Origin: Bdellovibrio sp. ZAP7
GTDB taxonomy: Bacteria > Bdellovibrionota > UBA1018 > CAIMNF01
Direction of reading: 5' to 3'
DNA length: 64,000 bases
Assembly (NCBI GenBank): GCA_945874535.1
Contig: CAMCGZ010000006.1
Location: forward strand, 1-64,000
Below are positions 51,946 to 60,078 of the stretch, in pieces. A program made the position numbers and the translations under genes. Within the stretch, counting starts at the first letter, position 1. Each line of letters begins with the position of its first letter. A model generated the notes under the pieces. It did no database searches. It had not been told where the DNA came from and saw only the letters and a list, made by a program, of their open reading frames with translations.

Positions 51946-52876
51946 AAACACCAGTGTCAGCACCCAAGCCATTTCGCCAGAAGGCTATCCTTTAGCGGGT
52001 AAGGTGCAGGCACTGCCAAGTGTGGATCGTCAGTACAACGAAGTTTTGGGTCTCGCAGAGACCGTCGCTCGCAGCAAAGCGAGTATCTTGATTCTCGGCG
52101 AATACGGGACAGGTAAGCGCTCTATCGCTCGATTCATCCATGACCGGAGCTCGCGTTCCAGTCGTCCGTTTTTCATGATGAACTGCCGTGAGACGGCACT
52201 TGGCGATCAGGAAGTGCTGTTTCAGTCTCTGGTGGAGCAAGCCCGTGGAAGCACCCTAGTCTTCGCCGAGATTTGGAAGTTGTCTCCCGCTGTTCAACTG
52301 CGTTTGCTCGATTTGATTCAAAGCGGAGCCGACATCCGGATCATCGCGACCAGTTCCCGCTCCGTTGCCAATCTCGTGCGGAATGGTGAATTTCGTGAGG
52401 AGCTTTATCATCGCCTGAATGTGGTGAACATGAAGGTTCCCAATCTTCAGGAACGGCTCGGAGATGTCGAGCTCCTGGCCCAGTCCTTCGTGGCGAAGTG
52501 GTCCGAGTCCCACTCGCGCCCGGGTCTCAAGCTTTCTGAAGAGGCCATCATGCTTCTCAATTCTCACCGTTGGCCCGCTAACATCCGTGAGCTCGAAGGA
52601 GTTTGTGAGCGCGCTGTGCTTCTTGCGCAAGGGTTCGAGATCCGTGCCCGCGACATTCAATTCCAGACCACCGGAGAGGGTAGGCCCACTGCCGAGGCTT
52701 CCGGATCGGCTTGGAAGCCCGGGAAGACACTCGATGAGATCGAGCGCAATGTGATCCTCGAGGCGCTGAAACACTTTTCCGGAAATCGCACACATACTGC
52801 CAAGGCTCTCGGTATTTCGATCCGGACGCTCCGTAACAAACTTGCTGAATACCGGGTCATGGGGATCCGGGCTTGA
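51926..52876 (+). CDS. AAA+/Fis regulator lacking the sigma-54 contact loops
   Basis: 316 aa from the ATG at 51926 (AAGGAGG upstream). It looks like the AAA+ and DNA-binding parts of an NtrC-family activator without a receiver domain. Walker A is ILILGEYGTGKRSIARFIH (~49-67), the arginine-finger region FREELYHRLNVVNMKVP is kept, and a Fis-type HTH closes the protein (FSGNRTHTAKALGISIRTLRNKLAEY). The ELFGHxxGAFTGA loop is absent, the presensor loop (usually FxRVGG) is deleted, and Walker B reads STLVFAEIW with Ala for the Asp. It should not open sigma-54 promoters in the normal way. It sits 10 bp before flgB and likely regulates the flagellar genes. Confidence 0.8.
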   Translation: MRNEIRENTSVSTQAISPEGYPLAGKVQALPSVDRQYNEVLGLAETVARSKASILILGEYGTGKRSIARFIHDRSSRSSRPFFMMNCRETALGDQEVLFQSLVEQARGSTLVFAEIWKLSPAVQLRLLDLIQSGADIRIIATSSRSVANLVRNGEFREELYHRLNVVNMKVPNLQERLGDVELLAQSFVAKWSESHSRPGLKLSEEAIMLLNSHRWPANIRELEGVCERAVLLAQGFEIRARDIQFQTTGEGRPTAEASGSAWKPGKTLDEIERNVILEALKHFSGNRTHTAKALGISIRTLRNKLAEYRVMGIRA

Positions 52877-52886
52877 GGAGAACTGA

Positions 52887-53300
52887 ATGAAAGGTCTTTT
52901 CGATCCCACCATCAATGCCCTGAATCAGAATCTGAATCTCAGACTCGAGAATCAGAATGTGATCTCGGCCAATATCGCCAACGCCGATACCCCGGGGTAC
53001 AAAGCGAAGGCGGTCAGTTTCGAGCATGCGATGCGGGATGCGATGGACCTCAATGACAACGTCAAGCTCGAGTCCACTGATTCCAACCATTTCGGCTCCA
53101 AGGGACCGGAAGGGGTGACTGCCGATGTCTATGAGAATCCGAATGGTGTGGAATCCCTCGATGGAAACACGGTGGACCGCTCCGCGGAAATGGCGAAGAT
53201 GAAGGAAAACCAAATCCTGTACAATGCATCGGTGGAGTCTCTCAGGAAGAAGCTCGGGATGCTGGAGTACGGGATCACTGAAGGGGGAGGGAATAAATAA
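52887..53300 (+). CDS. flgB: Flagellar proximal rod protein FlgB
   Basis: 137 aa. FlgB forms the first rod segment above the MS ring. The N-terminal rod motif NVISANIANADTPGYKAKAVSFEHAM (~24-49) is diagnostic. The C-terminus ends with the usual heptad region (MAKMKENQILYNASVESLRKKLGML). Length is standard. It overlaps flgC by one base (TAATG). Confidence 0.95.
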   Translation: MKGLFDPTINALNQNLNLRLENQNVISANIANADTPGYKAKAVSFEHAMRDAMDLNDNVKLESTDSNHFGSKGPEGVTADVYENPNGVESLDGNTVDRSAEMAKMKENQILYNASVESLRKKLGMLEYGITEGGGNK

Positions 53301-53722
53301 TGGCTGATTTTTTCTCGTCCATGAGGGTGAGTGCCACAGGCCTCGATGCCCAGATGAAGCGGATGAATACCATTTCATCCAATATCGCAAACTCCGAGAC
53401 CGTCGGATACAAGCGGAAGGACGCCGAGTTCACCGCAACCGCGGACCGGGAAACCTTTGGTGAGATCCTGAACGACAAAGTCGATCAGGCAGTTCAGGGA
53501 GTTCTGGTCACTGACATTCGTGAGGACACCCGTCCTGCGCGGATGGTGTACAAACCGGACGATCCTCGGGCCAATCCGGATGGATATGTCGAGATGCCGA
53601 ATGTCAATCCGGTGCAGGAAATGGCGGACATGATCAGTGCTCAGCGTTCCTATGAAGCGAACGTCACCGCTATCGGAGCGGCGACCCAGATGGCCAACAA
53701 GGCTCTGGAACTCGGTCGATAA
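53300..53722 (+). CDS. flgC: Flagellar proximal rod protein FlgC
   Basis: 140 aa rod protein. MNTISSNIANSETVGYKRKDAEF (~24-46) is the rod-family motif, and NVNPVQEMADMISAQRSYEANVTAIGAATQMANKALEL at the C-terminus is the FlgC/FlgG-type closing helix. It assembles next to FlgB. The gap to fliE is 20 bp with GAGAGGGG. Confidence 0.95.
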   Translation: MADFFSSMRVSATGLDAQMKRMNTISSNIANSETVGYKRKDAEFTATADRETFGEILNDKVDQAVQGVLVTDIREDTRPARMVYKPDDPRANPDGYVEMPNVNPVQEMADMISAQRSYEANVTAIGAATQMANKALELGR

Positions 53723-53742
53723 ACGGTGAGAGGGGATAAACG

Positions 53743-54084
53743 ATGAACTCGATCCAGAATAACCTGAGACAGATGGATCCCGATCTGGGGCTGATCCGTG
53801 AGGATTCCATCTCGATCCGGCAACCGGGTGTCCAGGCGCCTGTCCCCGGTGCGGATCCCAAGGGAGCCGGGTTTTTTGAAACGCTTGCGAAGTCGATGGA
53901 GGAGGTCAATTCCGACCAAGTCCAGGCGGATGTCGCAATCAAGGACCTCGTGGCTGGACGTACCAAGAATATCCATGAGACGATGCTTCAGGTGCAGAAG
54001 GCTGAATTGTCTTTGAAGACCATGATGCAAGTCCGGAACAAGATTCTCGAAGCATACAAAGAAATCATGAGGATGCAGGTATAG
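53743..54084 (+). CDS. fliE: Flagellar MS-ring/rod adaptor FliE
   Basis: 113 aa. FliE joins the MS ring to the rod. GFFETLAKSMEEVNSDQVQADVAIKDLVAGRTKNIHETMLQVQKAELSLKTMMQVRNKILEAYKEIMRMQV is characteristic through the C-terminal half (quoted here as its recognisable segments VQKAELSLKTMMQVRNK and YKEIMRMQV). The N-terminal ~40 residues are a flexible secretion-type tail. It ends 1 bp before fliF. Confidence 0.93.
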   Translation: MNSIQNNLRQMDPDLGLIREDSISIRQPGVQAPVPGADPKGAGFFETLAKSMEEVNSDQVQADVAIKDLVAGRTKNIHETMLQVQKAELSLKTMMQVRNKILEAYKEIMRMQV

Positions 54085-54085
54085 T

Positions 54086-55780
54086 ATGGAATTCTTTAAT
54101 CGGATCAGAACGCAACTCAAGGAATTCGTCGAGGGACTCTCCACCAGCAAGAAGATGGCTCTCGGGATCACCGGGAGCATCATCGGAGTGGCTCTGGTGG
54201 CCATTTTCATGTGGGCCGGGAAGCAGGGTTATCAGCCTGTGACCTACGGCAATTTGAACGCCGAAGACTCCGCGAACATCATGAGACTTCTCCGGGAGAA
54301 GAAGATCCCTTTCCAAGTGGATACGACCGGGAAACAGGTCATGGTTCCGCCGGAATACCTGCACGATCTCCGTCTCGAACTCGCCATGCAGGGGATGCCC
54401 CAGTCCTCCGGAGTGGGCTACGAATTGTTCGACAAACAGTCTTTCGGAACCACGAGTTTTCTGAACAAGGTGAATCAGAAACGTGCGCTCGAGGGAGAAC
54501 TCATGCGCTCGATCAACTCCATCAAGGGAGTGAAGAGATCCCGGGTGCATCTGGCGGTGCCTGAAAAAACCGCTTTCGTCGAAGACCAGAAGAAATCCAC
54601 GGCATCAGTAGTTCTCGATCTCGAGCCGGGGACTCTTCTGAATGAGAAGCAGATTTTCGGGATCAGTCATCTGGTTTCTGCGGCAGTGGAAGGAATGGAC
54701 ACTTCGAATGTCGTGATCCTCGACTCATTCGGGAAAGAGCTCTCGAAAAACGCGCATGACTCCATCGTGGGGCTCACTACCGAACAATCCGACTTCAAGC
54801 GCCGCTTGGAGGAGGATTACCAGCGTCGGGTCGAGAGCATTCTCTCCAAGGTGGTGGGTGAGGGGCACGTCAAGGTTGCGATTTCGGCCGATCTCGACTT
54901 CTCGACAGTGACCGAACAGCAAACCATTCTCGATCAGGATGGGGCCACGGTCCGCTCCCAGCAGAAGACCAACGAGACCATGGACGGCAGCCGTCCTCTC
55001 GCATCCGGAGCGCCCGGTGCCACCTCGAACACTCCGGGAGAACAACCCGGTGTCGTGGCTTCGAACTCGATCCGGAACAACACCGCCAAATCCAACGAAA
55101 TCGTGAATTACGATATTCCGAAGATCGTCCGGAACACCCAGAAGCCTACGGGTTCGGTGCGGAAACTCTCGGTGGCGGTCCTGGTGGATGGAAAGCAGGT
55201 CAGGAGCCCGGCTGGTGCGGATGGCAAGGTGGAAACCAAGACCGAAGCTTGGTCTGCTGAAAAGATCAAAGAATTCGAAGCCTTGGTTGTGGGAGCTCTT
55301 GCGCTAGACCGGAAGCGCGGTGACAATCTCGAGATCAAAAATATCGACTTTGTTCCCGAGGACTTCGAAGAAGCCCAGAGGATTCTCGACGCCACCGCGT
55401 CTCGCGGTTACATCCAGAGTCTCATCGTTTACGGTGTGATCGGGTTGATCATCCTCCTCTTCTTCTTCCTCGTGGTCCGTCCGTATGTCCGGTGGATCAC
55501 CGAGAATACGACCGATAGCGTCGATACCTTCTTGCCTCAGACCATCGAGGAGCTCGAGAAGATCCAGAAGAGCAGTACACTTGCCCAGCTTGAAGAAGTG
55601 GTACCGGATCTTCCAGACCGTCTCGACCCCGAAAAAGTGGAAGGTGAGATGATCCGTGAAAAAATCGTAACCTTGGTGGATAATAATCCTCAGAAGGCCT
55701 CTTTGATCCTGAAGGAATGGTTGGTCCAGAAGCCGATCAAAGAACCGGTAGGGGATAAGGGCAAGTCAGCGAGTGCTTGA
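54086..55780 (+). CDS. fliF: Flagellar MS-ring protein FliF
   Basis: 564 aa inner-membrane protein forming the MS ring. TM1 is ~22-45 (MALGITGSIIGVALVAIFMWAG) and TM2 ~445-470 (SLIVYGVIGLIILLFFFLVVRPYV). Ring-building motifs between include GYQPVTYGNLNAEDSANIMRLL and MRSINSIKGVKRSRVHLAVPEK. A Ser/Gly/Ala-rich linker lies near 300-330. The C-terminal tail (RLDPEKVEGEMIREKIVTLVDNNPQKASLILKEWL) binds FliG. Length matches the family. Confidence 0.96.
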   Translation: MEFFNRIRTQLKEFVEGLSTSKKMALGITGSIIGVALVAIFMWAGKQGYQPVTYGNLNAEDSANIMRLLREKKIPFQVDTTGKQVMVPPEYLHDLRLELAMQGMPQSSGVGYELFDKQSFGTTSFLNKVNQKRALEGELMRSINSIKGVKRSRVHLAVPEKTAFVEDQKKSTASVVLDLEPGTLLNEKQIFGISHLVSAAVEGMDTSNVVILDSFGKELSKNAHDSIVGLTTEQSDFKRRLEEDYQRRVESILSKVVGEGHVKVAISADLDFSTVTEQQTILDQDGATVRSQQKTNETMDGSRPLASGAPGATSNTPGEQPGVVASNSIRNNTAKSNEIVNYDIPKIVRNTQKPTGSVRKLSVAVLVDGKQVRSPAGADGKVETKTEAWSAEKIKEFEALVVGALALDRKRGDNLEIKNIDFVPEDFEEAQRILDATASRGYIQSLIVYGVIGLIILLFFFLVVRPYVRWITENTTDSVDTFLPQTIEELEKIQKSSTLAQLEEVVPDLPDRLDPEKVEGEMIREKIVTLVDNNPQKASLILKEWLVQKPIKEPVGDKGKSASA

Positions 55781-55793
55781 GGAGAGATGACTC

Positions 55794-56810
55794 ATGTTGG
55801 AAGTCCAAGCCTATGAACAGCTTTCCGGGATCGAGAAGTCGGCCATTCTGCTGAACGTTCTTGGAAACCGGGTGACCGCCGAGATCTTCAAGCATCTGCG
55901 GGACAACGACGTCAAGCGCCTGGTCACAGTGATGGGACAGGTCGGCAAAGTGCCGATTCCGATCGTGAAGCAGGTATTGGACGACTTCTATGTCGAGATC
56001 TCCGAAGAGGAACAACTCATCTTCGGTCACGCGAGCGGAAAGGACTTCATCCTCGAAACTTTAGGTGAAGAGCGCGCCAAGACCGTACTCGGTCAACTGG
56101 CGGTGATTGAAGGCAGCCGTTCACTCGAGGCCCTCGAACTCGTCGATCCTCGGACTCTTGCGAACTTCCTCGTCAACGAACATCCTCAGACCACTGCGGT
56201 GGTTTTGGCCCACTTGACTCCCGACAAGAAGTGCGACGTGCTGAAGAAGCTTCCGGAGCCGGTACAGACCGAAGTAGTCCTCAGGATCGCGAATCTCGAC
56301 TTCATTTCGCCTTCGTTGCTCTCCCAAGTGGATGAAATCCTGAAACAGGAATTGGCAACCCTCGGTTCCATCGATACCCAGCAACTCGGCGGGGTTTCAC
56401 CGATAGCCGAAATGCTCAACGTCATGGACAAGGGTACCGAGCAGGGCATCATGTCCCGGGTCGAGGAACGCGATCCTCAGCTCGCCGAAGAGATCCGCAG
56501 GCTCATGTTCGTCTTCGAAGACATTGTTTTCATCGACGATCGAGGCATGCAGACCCTCCTGAAAGAGGTTCCGAACGACAAACTCACGGTGGCGATGAAA
56601 ACCGCTCCCGAGGAGATCAAAGAGAAGATTTTCAAGAACATCTCCAAGCGTGCCGCGGATCTCCTTCGCGAAGATCTGGCCGCCATGCCACCGGTTCGGC
56701 TTTCCGATGTGGAAGCGGCCCAGCAGGAGATTGTCAACGTGGCCAAGCGTCTTGAGAATGAAGGCAAGGTGATCATCAGCCGTGGCGGTGGAGAGGATGC
56801 CCTCGTCTAA
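55794..56810 (+). CDS. fliG: Flagellar motor switch protein FliG
   Basis: 338 aa cytoplasmic C-ring protein that binds FliF and the stator. LSGIEKSAILLNVLGNRVTAEIFKHL opens the FliF-binding domain. FLVNEHPQTTAVVLAHLTPDKKCDVLKKL (~123-151) carries the EHPQ motif of the middle domain. DPQLAEEIRRLMFVFEDIVFIDDRGMQTLLKEV (~222-254) is the torque-generating charged helix. It overlaps fliH by one base. Confidence 0.96.
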   Translation: MLEVQAYEQLSGIEKSAILLNVLGNRVTAEIFKHLRDNDVKRLVTVMGQVGKVPIPIVKQVLDDFYVEISEEEQLIFGHASGKDFILETLGEERAKTVLGQLAVIEGSRSLEALELVDPRTLANFLVNEHPQTTAVVLAHLTPDKKCDVLKKLPEPVQTEVVLRIANLDFISPSLLSQVDEILKQELATLGSIDTQQLGGVSPIAEMLNVMDKGTEQGIMSRVEERDPQLAEEIRRLMFVFEDIVFIDDRGMQTLLKEVPNDKLTVAMKTAPEEIKEKIFKNISKRAADLLREDLAAMPPVRLSDVEAAQQEIVNVAKRLENEGKVIISRGGGEDALV

Positions 56811-57601
56811 TGGAGAGTGGAAACGGGAATCCGAATCAAAAAAGATTCCAGACCGGTGTGGTCGATACGCGTTCTGTCGAGATTAAGCCTTTCAAACCCA
56901 GAAATTTGAGTGAATCCAATCCCGCTGATTACCGCGATGTCAAAAAGCGTTTCGGGACTCTTGCCAATACCGATTCCGGAACCTCCTCTCGCTTCAATCT
57001 TCATCCGGCAGCGAAGAAATTGCTCGGTGTTGAAAAAGAAGAGCGATCCCACATCGAGGGCATGGTCAGAGCCGAGGTGGATACCCGTCTCGAAGAATTG
57101 AGAGAAGAGGCATTCCAGAAGGGGCTCGAAGAGGGTCGGGTAGAGGGAAGGGCTCTCGCCGAACAGGAACACCGTTCGAGAATGGAGCCTCTCCAGGAGC
57201 GATTCTCGGGATTGATCGCGGAATTCGAAGGGATGAAAAAGGAATTGCACGCAGCGAACGAGGCATTCCTGATCAGTCTCGTGTTTCAGGTCGGGAAACA
57301 GGTGCTCATGCGTGAACTCCAGACCGATCGCGAATATGTGAAGCGTCTGACCTCCCACGTGGTTGAAAAGGTCGGTGCTAAAGACCATATCCGGATCCGT
57401 GTGGGTCGTCAGGACGCAGAGGTCCTAGAACAGATCAAAGAGCACCTCAAGATTCAATTACCGGACCTGAAAAACATCCAGATCGATGCGGTGGATGATC
57501 TTCCGCTGGGCGGGTGCAAGGTCGAGACCGATCTGAGCCGGATGAACGCCAGTGTGGAAACCCAACTTGCGGCCATTGAAAAAGCCCTGGGTGAGGCATG
57601 A
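56810..57601 (+). CDS. fliH: Flagellar export regulator FliH
   Basis: 263 aa. FliH holds and regulates the export ATPase FliI. The central region EEAFQKGLEEGRVEGRALAEQEHRS (~105-129) has the FliH-type GxxxG-like Glu/Gly-rich helix, and the C-terminal ~130 residues form the FliI-binding VatE-like domain (FQVGKQVLMRELQTDREYVKRL; LPLGGCKVETDLSRMNASVETQLAAIEKAL). The stop overlaps fliI as ATGA. Confidence 0.9.
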   Translation: MESGNGNPNQKRFQTGVVDTRSVEIKPFKPRNLSESNPADYRDVKKRFGTLANTDSGTSSRFNLHPAAKKLLGVEKEERSHIEGMVRAEVDTRLEELREEAFQKGLEEGRVEGRALAEQEHRSRMEPLQERFSGLIAEFEGMKKELHAANEAFLISLVFQVGKQVLMRELQTDREYVKRLTSHVVEKVGAKDHIRIRVGRQDAEVLEQIKEHLKIQLPDLKNIQIDAVDDLPLGGCKVETDLSRMNASVETQLAAIEKALGEA

Positions 57602-58971
57602 AGGAATTCTCCCCGAAGCGCTATGAAGAGGCCTTGTCGAGGGCCATGATTTACGACGAGGCGGGAAAGATCACCAAAACTCTCGGGCTTCTTTATGAAG
57701 CCTACCTGCCCGGTGCCAGTATCGGAAGCATCTGTGACGTCATCCTGAACGAGCAAGATCGCTTTGCTGAACCTGTGGAAGCCGAGATCGTCGGATTCAA
57801 GGACAAGCGGGTCTTTCTGATGCCTTTTGACGAAGTCAGCGGGATCAATAATGACAGTATTGTGAGGCTCAAAGAAAAATCATCATCCGTCCCTGTTTCC
57901 AAGAGTCTTCTCGGACGGGTGATCGACGGAAGGGGAGCCCCCATCGACGGTCTGGGGCCGTTGTTTTCCGGTGAGATTGAGACCGAACATCGATCTCTTT
58001 ACCGCAAGCCGACCGATCCTTTATCCAGAACCATGATCGAGGAGCCCCTCGATCTCGGAGTTCGGGCCATCAATGGCCTTCTTTCCTGCGGGAAGGGTCA
58101 GCGCATGGGCATTATGGCGGGGTCGGGTGTGGGAAAGTCGGTACTCCTCGGCATGATGGCCAGAAATACGGCCGCGGATGTGAACGTCATCGCCCTGATC
58201 GGTGAACGGGGGCGTGAGGTGCGCGAGTTCATCGAGCGGGATCTCGGACCCGAGGGATTGAAGCGCTCTGTGGTGATTGTAGCAACTTCGGACAGTTCCG
58301 CACTGGTCAGAACGCGCGCGTCCTTTCTCGCAGCGACCATTGCCGAGTATTTCCGTGATCTCGGTAATGACGTGCTGCTGATGATGGACTCGGTTACACG
58401 GTTCTGCATGGCCCAGCGTGAAATCGGCCTTTCTTTGGGTGAGCCGCCGGCATCCAAAGGATACACTCCGAGTGTGTTCGCCCAGCTCCCGCGCCTGCTT
58501 GAGCGGGCGGGTACCGGATCCAACGGTAAGAGCATCACCGGGCTTTATACCGTGCTGGTCGACGGTGACGACATGGACGAGCCGATTGCGGATGCAGCCC
58601 GGTCCATCCTCGATGGGCACATTGTCTTGTCCAGGAAACTGGCCCAACAGAACCATTTCCCAGCCATTGATATTCTCGCCTCAGCCTCCCGGGTGATGGG
58701 TGCCATCACGTCGGATGAACACAAACAGTGGGCGGGCCAAGTGAAAGAGTGGATGGCGGTTTACAAGCAGGCCGAAGACATCATCAATATCGGAGCTTAT
58801 GCCAAGGGATCCAATCCCAAGATCGATCAAGCGATCTCGGTCCATGACAGGATCCAGGGTTTTCTGCGTCAGAGAGTCGGCGAATCGGCGGATTTTTCCG
58901 AGTGTCTCGGCCTCATTCATGGCATTGTCCGATCGGGCGAAGCCTTCTCTCATAGCCAGGGTCGCAAGTAG
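57598..58971 (+). CDS. fliI: Flagellar export ATPase FliI
   Basis: 457 aa F1-beta-like ATPase of the type III export apparatus. Walker A GIMAGSGVGKSVLLGMMARN is at ~172-191, IGERGREVREFIERDLG at ~200-216, Walker B VLLMMDSVTRFCMAQREIGLSLGEPPASKGYTPSVF at ~258-293 (Walker B core LLMMDS), and the C-terminal KGSNPKIDQAI at ~402. The domain GLLSCGKGQRMGIMAG is typical. The start overlaps fliH. Confidence 0.97.
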   Translation: MKEFSPKRYEEALSRAMIYDEAGKITKTLGLLYEAYLPGASIGSICDVILNEQDRFAEPVEAEIVGFKDKRVFLMPFDEVSGINNDSIVRLKEKSSSVPVSKSLLGRVIDGRGAPIDGLGPLFSGEIETEHRSLYRKPTDPLSRTMIEEPLDLGVRAINGLLSCGKGQRMGIMAGSGVGKSVLLGMMARNTAADVNVIALIGERGREVREFIERDLGPEGLKRSVVIVATSDSSALVRTRASFLAATIAEYFRDLGNDVLLMMDSVTRFCMAQREIGLSLGEPPASKGYTPSVFAQLPRLLERAGTGSNGKSITGLYTVLVDGDDMDEPIADAARSILDGHIVLSRKLAQQNHFPAIDILASASRVMGAITSDEHKQWAGQVKEWMAVYKQAEDIINIGAYAKGSNPKIDQAISVHDRIQGFLRQRVGESADFSECLGLIHGIVRSGEAFSHSQGRK

Positions 58972-59026
58972 GCATTCTTTTCAGTCTGGCGATTTTTTAA
59001 ACAATAGATAAAAATCAAATTCAGGT

Positions 59027-59500
59027 ATGGCTAAATTCAAGTTCCATCTTGAAGCTGTCGAAAAGGTCCGGACTCAGAAAGAGCAGAAGATGCTTGAAGA
59101 GCTCTCTTTGTGTCAGCGCGTTTACCAGGAGAAAATCCGGGTGAAACGCGATCTTCTCACAAAGAAGCAGGACACTTTCGCTTCCAAAAACGAGCTCGTC
59201 TCAAGGGATTCGAGTATCAACGAGATCCGTCTGCTCGAGGATTACATCGACGGTTTGAAGCACCAGTTGATCCGCGCAGATCAGGCGATTGTCCGTTCCC
59301 GCCGTTTTCTCGATCAGGCCATGAGAAATTACATTCTTGCCCGCCGTGAAAGAATGATGATCGATCGCTTGAAGGAGAAAGCGCTTGAGGAGTTCAAGCT
59401 CGAACAGTCCCGTCTCGAGCAAAAGAATCTGGACGACCTGATCACCATGCGGACCCGCCTCAATCACGGACCGCTGTCACAAGAGGAGGAGTGGACATGA
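59027..59500 (+). CDS. fliJ: Flagellar export chaperone FliJ
   Basis: 157 aa, almost wholly coiled coil (FHLEAVEKVRTQKEQKMLEELSLCQRVYQEKI; LIRADQAIVRSRRFLDQAMRNYILARRERMMID). FliJ binds FliI/FlhA and assists export. Position after fliI and length (~147-160) support the call. The 55 bp gap before it is AT-rich (TTTTTTAAACAATAGATAAAAATC) and could hide a secondary promoter; I find no good consensus there. It overlaps the MotE-like gene by ATGA. Confidence 0.85.
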   Translation: MAKFKFHLEAVEKVRTQKEQKMLEELSLCQRVYQEKIRVKRDLLTKKQDTFASKNELVSRDSSINEIRLLEDYIDGLKHQLIRADQAIVRSRRFLDQAMRNYILARRERMMIDRLKEKALEEFKLEQSRLEQKNLDDLITMRTRLNHGPLSQEEEWT

Positions 59501-60078
59501 ACCCGAAGTACCTCCCCATCCTCGCATTGATGGCTTTTGTCGCGGCTCCGGTGGTCATGGGTGTAGCCGAAACCAAGACTGAAGCCAAGACTGAAGCCAA
59601 GACCGAGGTCGTTACCGCCCCTCCGCCGAAACGGAGCGGAGAATGCCTGGCTTCCGAAGAAATCGTCCAGGATATCGAATTGCGCGAAAAGAAACTGCTC
59701 GAGCGGGAGGCAGCCCTCCGCGAAAAGGAAAAAGAGTTACAGGCCCAGCAAGCGGTCATCAAAGAAGAGCTCTCCAAGCTCGAGGGGAAGCGGACCGAGG
59801 AACAGGCCGCACGGCAGAAAGCTCTTGCAGCCCGTGAGGAGCAGGTGAACAAGTTGATGGAGACTTTCGAGGGAATGTCCCCGAAAGCGGCCGCCCAGGT
59901 TCTGGGCGGGGTGGATGACGAGCTTGCGGTGATGGCTTTGGGCCGTCTGAGTACGTTGAAGGCCGGGAAGGTTCTCGGCAATTTGAAGGCGGATCAATCC
60001 GCCCGCCTTTCCGAGTTGATGGCATTCGGAAAGGTGTCGACCAAGAAGGAGGCAGGACGTGCTGGTTCCAATAAATAA
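59497..60078 (+). CDS. MotE-like periplasmic flagellar protein
   Basis: 193 aa from the ATG at 59497, which has AGAGGAGGAG 6 nt upstream and overlaps the fliJ stop. A signal peptide or anchor (YLPILALMAFVAAPVVMGVA) is followed by a repeat-rich TEAKTEAKTEV segment, a long charged coiled coil (~55-130), and a C-terminal MgtE-N/MotE-like domain (LMETFEGMSPKAAAQVLGGVDDELAVMALGRLSTLKAGKVLGNL). MotE proteins chaperone or stabilise motor components in other species; the role here is inferred from family and from its site between fliJ and fliK. Confidence 0.82.
   Translation: MNPKYLPILALMAFVAAPVVMGVAETKTEAKTEAKTEVVTAPPPKRSGECLASEEIVQDIELREKKLLEREAALREKEKELQAQQAVIKEELSKLEGKRTEEQAARQKALAAREEQVNKLMETFEGMSPKAAAQVLGGVDDELAVMALGRLSTLKAGKVLGNLKADQSARLSELMAFGKVSTKKEAGRAGSNK
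59569..59604 (+). repeat. 12-bp tandem repeat encoding ETKT/EAKT units
   Basis: Three in-frame copies of GAAGCCAAGACT (first copy has A for G) sit just after the signal region of the MotE-like gene, giving a flexible charged linker. Confidence 0.75.
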
